Shown here piece after piece: positions 40,911 to 51,096 of a DNA stretch of 64,000 nucleotides. The translations under genes were made by a program, and so were the position numbers. The DNA lies in the NCBI GenBank assembly GCA_026413225.1, contig JAPMTP010000046.1, positions 62,001 to 126,000 of the forward strand, given 5' to 3'. Below the pieces are notes generated by a model, which ran no database searches, was not told the origin of the DNA, and saw nothing but the letters and a program-made list of their open reading frames with translations. This DNA is from Otis tarda. Lineage: Eukaryota; Chordata; Aves; Otidiformes; Otididae. Within the stretch, counting starts at the first letter, position 1, and each line of letters begins with the position of its first letter.

Positions 40911-41346
40911 CGACATTTGCCACCAGCCGCACCTGGGCGCCCCCCCAGAAAAAAACCCCGAAAAATCACGAACGTTGGACCATTGCTCCCACACCAAAAG
41001 TGCCAGCCACTCAAGCTCTTGCTGCTCCTCAGCGGCCATTGGCAGTGCATGTACAACACCACAGACACTGGGGCTTTGGCTTTCCCGGGTGACCAGGGCT
41101 TCGACGTTTGCCACCAGCTTCACATGGGCACCCCCCGAAAAAAAAACCCGTAATATCACGCACGTCGGACTATTGCTCCCACACCAAAAGTGCCAGCCAC
41201 TCAAGCTCTTGCTGCTCCTCAGTGGCCTTTGGCTGCGCATGTACACAGCACAGACATTGGGGCTCCGGTCTTTCCCTGAGGAGCAGGGCTTCGACGTTTG
41301 CCACCAGCTGCACGTTGGCGCCCCCTGAAAAGAAACCCCAAAAAAT

Positions 41347-43326
41347 TATAGAATCTTAGAATCATAGAATCATAGCATGGTTAGAGTTGGAAGGGACCTT
41401 CACAGGTCATCTAGTCCATCCCCCCTGCAAGGAGCAGGGACATCCCTGACTAGATCAGGTTGCTCAGAGCCTCATCCAGCCTGGCCTTGAACATTTCCAG
41501 GGATGGGAAATCCACCACCTCTCTGGGCAACCTGTTCCAGTGCTCTACAACTCTTATTGTAAAACATTTTTTTCTAATATCTAATCTAAATCTACCTCCT
41601 TCTAATTTAAACCCATTACCCCTTGTCCTATCACAACAGGCCCTACTGAACAGCTTCTCCCCATCTTTCCTGTAGGCCTCCTTGAGGTATTGGAAGACTG
41701 CTATCAGGTCTCTCCAGAGCCTCCTCTTCTCCAGGCTGAACAGCCCCAACTCTCTCAGCCTGTCCCCACAGGAAAGGTGCTCCAGCCTTCTGATCATCTT
41801 TGTGGCCCTCCTCTGGACCTTCTCCAACTGGTCCATGTCCTTCTTGTGTTGGGGGCTCCAGAACTGGACACAGTACTCCAGGTGGGGTCTCACCAGGGCA
41901 GAGTAGAGGGGCAGAATCACCTCCCTCGACCTGCTGGCCACGCTCCTCTTGATGCAGCCCAGGATGCGGCTGGCCTTCTGGGCCGCAAGGGCGCATTGCC
42001 CACTCATGTTGAGCCTCTCGTCTACCAGCACTCCCAAGTCTTTCTCCTCAGGGCTGCTCTCAATCCATTCTCCGCCCAGCCTGTATTTGTGCTTGGGATT
42101 GCCATGACCCAGATGCAGGACCTTGCACTTGGCTTGGTTGAACTTCATGAGGTTGGCACGGGCCCACCTCTCCAGCCTGTCCAGGTCCCTCTGGATGGCA
42201 TCCTTCCCTTCCAGCGAGTCGACGGCACCACACAGCTTGGTGTCATCGGTGAACTTGCTGAGGCTGCACTCTATCCCACTGTCCATATCGCCGACAAAGA
42301 TGTTGAACAGGGCCGGGCCCAACACGGACCCCTGAGGGATGCCACTGGTGACCGGTCTCCACTTGGACATTGAGCCCTTGACCACCACTCTCTGAGTGCG
42401 GCCATCCAGCCAACTCCTTATCCACCGAGTGGTCCGTCCATCGAACCCATGCCTCTCTAGTTTAGAGAGAAGGATGTCGTGCGGGACAGTGTCAAAAGCT
42501 TTGCACAAGTCCAGGTAGATGATATCCGTTACCCGTCCCTTGTCCACCAATGCTGTTACCCCGTCATAAAAGGCCACCAAATTGGTCAGGCACGATCTGC
42601 CCTTGGTGAAGCCATGTTGGCTGTCACCAACCACCTCCTTGCTCTCCATGTGCCTTAGCATGGTTTCCAGGAGAATCTGCTCCATGACCTTGCCAGGCAC
42701 AGAGGTGAGGCTGACCGGCCTGTAGTTGCCCGGGTCTTCCTTACTCCCCTTTTTAAAAATGGGGGTTATGTTCCCTCTCTTCCAGTCATCGGGGACCTCA
42801 CCAGACCGCCACGATTTCTCAAATATGATGGCCAGTGGCTTGGCAACTTCATCCGCCAGTTCCCTCAGGACCCGCGGATGGATCTCATCAGGCCCCATGG
42901 ACTTGTGCACCTTCAAGTTCCTTAGATGATCCCAAACCTGCTCTTCGAGCACCATGGGCGGGTCTTCATCCTCGCAGTCCCTGCCTGTGCCTTCCACAGC
43001 TTGGGTGGGGAGACAAGAGCCCTTATGAGTGAAGACTGAGGCAAAAAAGTCATTGAGTATCTCAGCCTTCTCCACATCCCGGGTAACCATGACACCCGTT
43101 ACCTTCCGGAGGGGCCTACATTCTCCTTGGATTTTCTTTTGTGCCCTACATACCTGTAAAAGCTTTTCTTGTTACTTTTTATATCCCTGGTCAGATTCGA
43201 TTCCGTCAGGGCTTTAGCCTTTCTCACACTATCCCTGGCCGCTCACACAGCCACTCGGTAGTCCTCCCAGGCTACCTGTCCCCGCTTCCACCCTCTATAG
43301 GCTTCCTTCTTTACTTTCAGTTGGTC
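41347..43326 (-). mobile_element. CR1 LINE, 5'-truncated, copy 1
   Basis: A non-LTR retrotransposon on the minus strand. Its 3' end lies at the low coordinate and carries the CR1-type microsatellite (ATTCTATG-like repeats, seen as TAGAATCATAGAATCATAG on the + strand). Only the linker after the endonuclease, the reverse transcriptase and the C-terminal part of ORF2 remain; ORF1 and the endonuclease are absent, as usual for CR1 truncated during target-primed reverse transcription. It lies in the second A-tract of a satellite monomer: the left flank ends in AAAAAAT and the right flank begins AATCACG, so any target duplication is at most about 3 bp. Confidence 0.95.
41450..43090 (-). pseudogene. 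CR1 ORF2 fragment: reverse transcriptase and C-terminus
   Basis: An open stretch of 546 residues encoding the reverse transcriptase and C-terminal region of CR1 ORF2p, which copies CR1 RNA at nicked target DNA. Visible motifs are [10 protein letters not shown] (about 121-130), [12 protein letters not shown] (about 160-171), motif [11 protein letters not shown] with Asp194, [11 protein letters not shown] (about 249-259) and motif C FTDD (280-283), so the catalytic aspartates are present. The C-terminal part ([19 protein letters not shown] and onward) reads to a natural stop (ALSNLI end). The 5' continuation is in another frame because of one missing G near 43,110, and the endonuclease domain is absent. 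It therefore cannot encode a complete ORF2p. It has no promoter of its own in the window. Confidence 0.92.
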
Positions 43327-46300
43327 AATCACGAACGTCAGACGATTGCTCCCACCCCAAAAGTGCCAGCCACTCAAGCTCTTGCTGCTCCTCAGCGGCC
43401 ATTGGCAGCGCATCTACAGCACCACAGACATTGGGGCTCCGGGCTTTCCCTGAGGAGCAGGGCTTCGACATTTGCCACCAGCCGCACCTGGGCGCCCCCG
43501 AAAAAAAACCACCCAAAATCACGAACGTCGGACTATTTCTCCCACCCCAAAAAGTGCCAGCCACTCAAGCTCTTGCTGCTCCTCAGCGGCCATTGGCAGC
43601 GCATCTACAGCACCACAGACATTGGGTCTCCGGGCTTTCCCTGAGGAGCAGGGCTTCGACGTTTGCCACCGGCCGCACCTGGGCGCCCCCCGAGAAAAAC
43701 CCCAAAAAATCACGAACGTTGGACGATTGCTCCCACACCAAAAGTGCCAGCCACTCAAGCTCCTGCTGCTCCTCAGCGCCCATTGGCAGCGCATCTACAG
43801 CAGCACAGACATTGGGGCTCTGGGCTTTCCCTGAGAAGTAGGACTACAACGTTTGCCACCAGCCGCACCTGGGCGCCCCCCGAAAAAAAAACCAAAAAAA
43901 TCACGAACGTCGGACGATTGCTCCCACACCAAAAAGTGCAAGCCACTCAAGCTCTTGCTGCTCCTCAACGGCCATTGGCAGCGCATCTACAGCACCACAG
44001 ACATTGGGGCTCCGGGCTTTCCCTGAGGAGCAGGGCTTTGAAGTTTGCCACCAGCTGCACATTAGCGCCCCCCGAAATAAACCTCCAAAAATCACGAACG
44101 TCGGACGATTACTCCCACAACGAATGTGCCAGCCACTCAAGCTCTTGCTGCTCCTCAGCGGCTATTGGCAGCGCATCTACAGCACCACAGACATTGGGGC
44201 TCCGGGCTTTCCCTGACGAGCAGGGCTTCGACGTTTGCCACCAGCTGCACCTGGGCGCCCCCCGAATATTAAACCCGAAAAATCAGGAACGTCGGACGAT
44301 TGCTCCCACACCAAAAGTGCCAGCCACTCAAGCTCTTGCTGCTCCTCAGCGGCCATTGGCAGAGCATCTACAGCAGCACAGACATTGGGGCTCCGGGCTT
44401 TCTCTGAGGAGCAGGGCGTCGACGTTTGCCAACAGCTGCACCTGGGCGCCCGCCGAAAAAAACCCCCGAAAAATCACGAACGTCGGATGATTACTCCCAC
44501 ACCAAAAGTGTCAGCCACTCAACCTCTTGCTGCTCCTCAGCAGCATCTGGCACCATTGGCAGCGCATCTACAGCAGCACAGACATTGGGGCTCCGGGCTT
44601 TCCCTGAGGAGCAGGGCTTCGACATTTGCCACCAGCCGCACCTGGGCGCCACCCGAAAAAAACCACCCAAAATCACGAACGTCGGACTATTACTCCCACC
44701 CCAAAAAGTGCCAGCCACTCAAGCTCTTGCTGCTCCTCAGCGGCCATTGGCAGCGCATCTACAGCACCACAGACATTGGGTCTCCGGGCTTTCCCTGAGG
44801 AGCAGGGCTTCGACGTTTGCCACCGGCCGCACCTGGGCGCCCCCCGAGAAAAACCCCAAAAAATCACGAACGTTGGACGATTGCTCCCACACCAAAAGTG
44901 CCAGCCACTCAAGCTCTTGCTGCTCCTCAGCGCCCATTGGCAGCGCATCTACAGCAGCACAGACATTGGGGCTCTGGGCTTTCCCTGAGAAGTAGGACTA
45001 CAACGTTTGCCACCAGCCGCACCTGGGCGCCCCCCGAAAAAAAAAACAAAAAAATCACGAACGTCGGACGATTGCTCCCACACCAAAAAGTGCAAGCCAC
45101 TCAAGCTCTTGCTGCTCCTCAGCGGCCATTGGCAGCGCATCTACAGCACCACAGACATTGGGTCTCCGGGCTTTCCCTGAGGAGCAGGGCTTTGAAGTTT
45201 GCCACCAGCTGCACATTAGCGCCCCCCGAAATAAACCTCCAAAAATCACGAACGTCGGACGATTACTCCCACAACGAATGTGCCAGCCACTCAAGCTCTT
45301 GCTGCTCCTCAGCAGCTATTGGCAGCGCATCTACAGCACCACAGACATTGGGGCTCCGGGCTTTCCCTGACGAGCAGGGCTTCGACGTTTGCCACCAGCT
45401 GCAACTGGGCGCCCCCCGAATATTAACCCCGAAAAATCAGGAACGTCGGACGATTGCTCCCACACCAAAAGTGCCAGCCACTCAAGCTCTTGCTGCTCCT
45501 CAGCGGCCATTGGCAGAGCATCTACAGCAGCACAGACATTGGGGCTCCGGGCTTTCTCTGAGGAGCAGGGCGTCGACGTTTGCCAACAGCTGCACCTGGG
45601 CGCCCGCCGAAAAAACCCGAAAAATCACGAACGTCGGACGATTACTCTCACACCAAAAGTGTCAGCCACTCAAGCTCTTGCTGCTCCTCAGCAGCATCTG
45701 GCACCATTGGCAGCGCATCTACAGCACCACAGACATTGGCGCTCCGGGCTTTCCCCGAGGAGTATGGATTTGACGTTTGCCACTAGCTGCAGCTGAGCGC
45801 CCCCGAAAAAAAACCCCAAAAACTCACGAACGTCGGACGATTGCTCCCACCCCAAAAGTGCCAGCCACTCAAGCTCTTGCTGCTCCTCAGCGGCCATTGG
45901 CAGCGCATCTACAGCAGCACAGACATTGGGGCTCCGGGCTTTCCCTGAGGAGCAGGGCTTTGACGTTTGCCACCAGCCACACCTGAGCGCCCCCCGAATA
46001 TTAAACCCGAAAAATCACGAACTTCGGACTATTGCTCGCACAACGAAAGTGCCAGTCACTCAAGGTCTTGCTGCTCCTCAGCGGCCATTGGCAGCGCATC
46101 TACAGCACCAAAGACATGGGGGCTCCAGGCTTTCCCTGAGGACTAGGGCTTAGACATTTGCCACCAGCTGCACGTGGGCGCCCCCTGAAAAAAATCCCCG
46201 AAAAATCACGAACGTCGGACGATTGCTCCCACACCAAAAGTGCCAGCCACTCAAGCTCTTGCTGCTCCTCAGCGGCCATTGGCAGCGCATCTACAGCACC

Positions 46301-46971
46301 ACAGACACTGAGGCTCCCGGCTTTCCCCTGAGGAGTAGGGCTTCGACGTTTGCCACCAGCCGCACCTGGGCGCCCCCCAGAAAAAAAAACCCGAAAAATC
46401 ACGAACGTTGGACCATTGCTCCCACACCAAAAGTGCCAGCCACTCAAGCTCTTGCTGCTCCTCAGCGGCCATTGGCAGTGCATCTACAGCAGCACAGACA
46501 TTGGGGCTCCGGGCTTTCCCTGAGGAGCAGGGCTTCGACATTTGCCACCAGCCGCACCTGGGCGCCCCCCCAGAAAAAAACCCCGAAAAATCACGAACGT
46601 TGGACCATTGCTCCCACACCAAAAGTGCCAGCCACTCAAGCTCTTGCTGCTCCTCAGCGGCCATTGGCAGTGCATGTACAGCACCACAGACACTGGGGCT
46701 TTGGCTTTCCCGGACGACCAGGGCTTCGACGTTTGCCACCAGCTTCACATGGGCACCCCCCGAAAAAAAAACCCGTAATATCACGCACGTCGGACTATTG
46801 CTCCCACACCAAAAGTGCCAGCCACTCAAGCTCTTGCTGCTCCTCAGTGGCCTTTGGCTGCGCATGTACACAGCACAGACATTGGGGCTCCGGTCTTTCC
46901 CTGAGGAGCAGGGCTTCGACGTTTGCCACCAGCTGCACGTTGGCGCCCCCTGAAAAGAAACCCCAAAAAAT
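43327..46971 (+). repeat. 191-bp satellite A between the two CR1 copies (about 19 monomers)
   Basis: Same orientation and consensus as the left array. It contains a 1,154-bp local duplication (43,470-44,490 and 44,626-45,640, six monomers), two of the 9-bp-insertion monomers (near 44,541 and 45,691), the GAGGACTAGGGCTTAGACA monomer (near 46,140) and, at its right end, the three unusual monomers that also precede the first CR1 (TTTCCCGG and TGCATGTACA variants). This confirms that its right part is the duplicate of 39-41.3 kb. Confidence 0.95.
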
Positions 46972-48953
46972 TATAGAATCTTAGAATCATAGAATCATAG
47001 CATGGTTAGAGTTGGAAGGGACCTTCACAGGTCATCTAGTCCATCCCCCTGCAAGGAGCAGGGACATCCCTGACTAGATCAGGTTGCTCAGAGCCTCATC
47101 CAGCCTGGCCTTGAACATTTCCAGGGATGGGAAATCCACCACCTCTCTGGGCAACCTGTTCCAGTGCTCTACAACTCTTATTGTAAAACATTTTTTTCTA
47201 ATATCTAATCTAAATCTACCTCCTTCTAATTTAAACCCATTACCCCTTGTCCTATCACAACAGGCCCTACTGAACAGCTTCTCCCCATCTTTCCTGTAGG
47301 CCTCCTTGAGGTATTGGAAGACTGCTATCAGGTCTCTCCAGAGCCTCCTCTTCTCCAGAGCTGAACAGCCCCAACTCTCTCAGCCTGTCCCCACAGGAAA
47401 GGTGCTCCAGCCTTCTGATCATCTTTGTGGCCCTCCTCTGGACCTTCTCCAACTGGTCCATGTCCTTCTTGTGTTGGGGGCTCCAGAACTGGACACAGTA
47501 CTCCAGGTGGGGTCTCACCAGGGCAGAGTAGAGGGGCAGAATCACCTCCCTCGACCTGCTGGCCACGCTCCCTCTTGATGCAGCCCAGGATGCGGCTGGC
47601 CTTCTGGGCCGCAAGGGCGCATTGCCCACTCATGTTGAGCCTCTCGTCTACCAGCACTCCCAAGTCTTTCTCCTCAGGGCTGCTCTCAATCCATTCTCCG
47701 CCCAGCCTGTATTTGTGCTTGGGATTGCCATGACCCAGATGCAGGACCTTGCACTTGGCTTGGTTGAACTTCATGAGGTTGGCACGGGCCCACCTCTCCA
47801 GCCTGTCCAGGTCCCTCTGGATGGCATCCTTCCCTTCCAGCGAGTCGACGGCACCACACAGCTTGGTGTCATCGGTGAACTTGCTGAGGCTGCACTCTAT
47901 CCCACTGTCCATATCGCCGACAAAGATGTTGAACAGGGCCGGGCCCAACACGGACCCCTGAGGGATGCCACTGGTGACCGGTCTCCACTTGGACATTGAG
48001 CCCTTGACCACCACTCTCTGAGTGCGGCCATCCAGCCAACTCCTTATCCACCGAGTGGTCCGTCCATCGAACCCATGCCTCTCTAGTTTAGAGAGAAGGA
48101 TGTCGTGCGGGACAGTGTCAAAAGCTTTGCACAAGTCCAGGTAGATGATATCCGTTACCCGTCCCTTGTCCACCAATGCTGTTACCCCGTCATAAAAGGC
48201 CACCAAATTGGTCAGGCACGATCTGCCCTTGGTGAAGCCATGTTGGCTGTCACCAACCACCTCCTTGCTCTCCATGTGCCTTAGCATGGTTTCCAGGAGA
48301 ATCTGCTCCATGACCTTGCCAGGCACAGAGGTGAGGCTGACCGGCCTGTAGTTGCCCGGGTCTTCCTTACTCCCCTTTTTAAAAATGGGGGTTATGTTCC
48401 CTCTCTTCCAGTCATCGGGGACCTCACCAGACCGCCACGATTTCTCAAATATGATGGCCAGTGGCTTGGCAACTTCATCCGCCAGTTCCCTCAGGACCCG
48501 CGGATGGATCTCATCAGGCCCCATGGACTTGTGCACCTTCAAGTTCCTTAGATGATCCCGAACCTGCTCTTCGAGCACCATGGGCGGGTCTTCATCCTCG
48601 CAGTCCCTGCCTGTGCCTTCCACAGCTTGGGTGGGGAGACAAGAGCCCTTATGAGTGAAGACTGAGGCAAAAAAGTCATTGAGTATCTCAGCCTTCTCCA
48701 CATCCCGGGTAACCATGACACCCGTTACCTTCCGGAGGGGGCCTACATTCTCCTTGGATTTTCTTTTGTGCCCTACATACCTGTAAAAGCTTTTCTTGTT
48801 ACTTTTTATATCCCTGGTCAGATTCGATTCCGTCAGGGCTTTAGCCTTTCTCACACTATCCCTGGCCGCTCACACAGCCACTCGGTAGTCCTCCCAGGCT
48901 ACCTGTCCCCGCTTCCACCCTCTATAGGCTTCCTTCTTTACTTTCAGTTGGTC
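46972..48953 (-). mobile_element. CR1 LINE, 5'-truncated, copy 2 (duplicate of copy 1)
   Basis: Has the same 5' truncation point, 3' tail and satellite junctions as copy 1. Comparing the two by eye I found about five differences in roughly 1,980 bp: a C-run one base shorter (near 47,045), an extra A in CTCCAGAGCTGAAC (near 47,358), an extra C in GCTCCCTCTTG (near 47,570), an A to G change (near 48,560) and an extra G in GGAGGGGGCC (near 48,740). The near-identity and shared junctions show duplication with the surrounding satellite rather than two insertions. Confidence 0.95.
47074..48854 (-). pseudogene. CR1 ORF2 fragment, frameshifted copy
   Basis: Equivalent to the reverse-transcriptase fragment of the first CR1. 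Here the extra G near 48,740 keeps the upstream linker (starting [11 protein letters not shown]) in frame with the reverse transcriptase, so 508 residues read openly from 48,854. Motif A (YLDLCKAFD), the PQGSVLGP block and FTDDTKL are intact. The extra C near 47,570 shifts the frame just after the CIKR block, and the extra A near 47,358 shifts it again, so the C-terminal third is spread over other frames. Upstream, an in-frame TGA precedes the open stretch and the endonuclease is missing. Confidence 0.9.
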
Positions 48954-51096
48954 AATCACGAACGTCAGACGATTGCTCCCACCCCAAAAGTGCCAGCCAC
49001 TCAAGCTCTTGCTGCTCCTCAGCGGCCATTGGCAGCGCATCTACAGCACCACAGACATTGGGGCTCCAGGCTTTCCCTGAGGAGCAGGCTTCGACGTTTG
49101 CCACCACCTACACGTGGGCGCCCCTGAAAAGAAACCCCGAAAAATCACGAACGTCGGATGATTGCACCCACACAAAATGTGCCAGCTACTGCAGCTGTTG
49201 CTGCTCCTCACCGGCAGTTGACGCCCCATCTACAGCACCACAGACACTGGGACTCTGCGCTTTCCCTAATGAACAGCGCTTCGACTTTTACCATCAACTG
49301 CATGGAAGCGCCCACTGAAAAAATACCCTAAAAATCATGAGTGTCAGACAATTGCTCCCACACCGAAAGTGCCAGCAACTAAATCTCCTCCTGCTCCTCA
49401 CCGGCTGTTGACGCCCCATCTACAGCACCACAGACACTGGGGCTCCGGGCTTTCCTTAACGAACAGGACTTCGACATTTACCATCAACTGCACAGGACAA
49501 CCCACTGAAAAAAATACCCTAAAAAGTACGAACGTCGGACGATTGCTCCCACACCAAAAGTGCCAGCCACTCAAGCTCTTGCTGCTCCTCACCGGCCGTT
49601 GATGCCGGGTCTACAGTACCACAGACACCGGGTCTCCGGGCTTTCCCTGACAAAAATGTGTTTCGATGTCTACCATCAACTGCACAAAAGCTCCCAGTGA
49701 AAAAATACTCTAAACATCACGAACATCGGACCATTGCTCCCACACCAAAAGTGCCAGCAACTGAAGCTCTTTCTGCTCCTCACCGGCCCTTCAAACCGCA
49801 TCTACAGCACCACAGATGTTGTGGGTCCGGGCTTTCCCTGACGAACACCGCTTCGATATTTACCATCAACTGCACGGTAGATCCCACTGAATAAATTCCC
49901 TAAAAATCACGAACGTTGGACGATTACTCCAACACCAAAACTGCCAGCAACCAATGCTCTGGCTGCTCCTCACCAGCCGTTTACGCTGCATCTACAGCAC
50001 CACAGACACTTGGGCTCTGGGCTTTCCCTGACGTATAGCTCTTGGACGTTTACCATCAACTGAATGGAAGCGCCCACTGAAAAAATATCCTAAAATCACG
50101 AACGTCGGATGATTGCACCCACACCAAAAGTGCCAGCAACTAAAGCTGTTACTGCTCTTCACCGGTCGTTGACGCCCCATCTACAGCACCACAGACACTG
50201 GGACTCCGGGCTTTCCCTGATGAACACCGCTTCGACATTTACCATCAACTGCACAGGAGCACCCACGTAGAAAAATACCCTAAAAAGTAGGAACGTCAGA
50301 CGGTTGCTCCCACAACAAAAGTGCCACCAACTGAAGCTCTTGGTGATCCTCACCCACCCTTCACACCGCATCTACAGGACCACAGACACTGGGGCTCTGC
50401 GCTTTCCCTGACGAACAGCGCTTTGACGTTTACCATCAACTGCAAAGGAGGACCCACTGAAAAAATATGTTAAAAAATCACGAACGTCGAACGATTGCTC
50501 CCACACCAAAAGTGCCACCAACTCAAGCATTTGCTGCTCCTCACCGGCAGTTGACACCACATCTGCAGCACCACAGACATTGAGGCTCCGGTCTTTCCCT
50601 AACGAACAGCGCTTCGACGTTTACCATCAACTGCACAGTGCCGCCCCTGAAAAAATACGATAAAAGTTACGAACGTCTGACAATTGCTCCCACACCAAAA
50701 GTGCCAGCAACTGAAGCTCTTGCTGCTCCTCAACGGCCCTCCAAACCACATCTACAGCAGCACAGACATTGGGGGCCCGGGCTTTTCCTGACAAACAGTG
50801 CTTCGACATTTGCCATCAACTGCACGGTATATACCACTGATAAAATACCCTAAAAATCACGAACGTCGAACGATAGCTCCCACACCAAAAGTGCCAGCCA
50901 CTCAAGCTCTTGCTGCTCCTCACCGGCCGTTGACGCCGCATATACAGCACCACAGAAACTTGGGCTCCGGGCTTTCCCTGATGAACAGCGTATCGACGTT
51001 TACCATAAACTGTACGGAAGCGCCCTCTGAAAAAATACCCTGAAAATCACGAACGTCGGACGATTGCTCCCACACCAAAAGTGCCACCAACTAAAG
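48954..51096 (+). repeat. Satellite: one A monomer, then about ten diverged B monomers
   Basis: The first monomer after CR1 copy 2 is typical A. From about 49,150 the monomers switch to subfamily B with the same ~190-bp period (CTCCTCACCGG-type sites near 49,202, 49,396, 49,586 and 49,780). B is recognised by TTTACCATCAACTGCAC instead of TTTGCCACCAGCTGCAC, CCTCACCGGCCGTTGACGCC instead of CCTCAGCGGCCATTGGCAGC, GACGAACAGCGCTTCG, and an A-tract region reading GAAAAAATACCCTAAAAATC. The GATTGCTCCCACACC, AAAAGTGCCAGC and GCTCTTGCTGCTCCTCA boxes are kept. B monomers differ much more from each other than A monomers do, so this is an older, unhomogenised edge. Confidence 0.93.

Larger units (their letters stand above)
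1..41346 (+). repeat. 191-bp satellite array, subfamily A (about 216 monomers)
   Basis: Head-to-tail tandem repeat with a period of about 191 bp (equivalent sites recur at 699, 890 and so on). Each monomer holds, in order, GACGATTGCTCCCACACC followed by AAAAGTGCCAGCCACTC, the nearly invariant AGCTCTTGCTGCTCCTCAGC, a CATTGGCAGCGCATCTACAG block, CAGACATTGGGGCTCCGG, TTTCCCTGAGGAGCAGG, TTCGACGTTTGCCACC, CTGCACCTGGGCGCC, and two A-tracts split by CCCCG before AATCACGAACGTCGG. Monomers differ by scattered substitutions, many at CpG sites, and by A-tract length. Period and strand are seen directly. A pericentromeric or heterochromatic location is inference. I cannot match it to a named avian satellite without a search. 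Long open frames run through it in several frames and are not considered coding. Confidence 0.97.
38260..48953 (+). repeat. Segmental duplication of satellite plus CR1 (38,260-43,326 and 44,075-48,953)
   Basis: The two arms share the same ordered satellite monomers and then the same CR1 insertion at the same position in the same monomer. The offset is about 5,815 bp on the left and 5,625-5,627 bp from about 40,590 onward, because the right arm lacks one monomer (the one near 40,490-40,590). The spacer 43,327-44,074 is itself similar to about 44,480-45,230, part of a local 1,154-bp (6-monomer) tandem duplication. The CR1 must therefore have inserted once and then been copied by exchange within the array. 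Confidence 0.9.

Noticed and set aside
1-41346. CRISPR-like array
   Set aside because: The full 191-bp unit repeats with no unique spacers, and the surroundings are vertebrate transposons.
98-41359. Hundreds of open reading frames of 60-430 codons on both strands, some cysteine- or serine-rich
   Set aside because: They repeat with the 191-bp period, overlap in several frames and both strands, often need GTG or TTG starts, and change frame each monomer. They are by-products of a stop-poor satellite.
41460-43217. Plus-strand open frames inside CR1 (for example 41,690-42,373)
   Set aside because: Antisense shadows of the CR1 reverse transcriptase on the minus strand.
1-49150. True CENP-B box
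   Set aside because: The spacer is 8 instead of 7 in the copies I checked, and birds are not known to me to have CENP-B. Kept only as a CENP-B-like observation.
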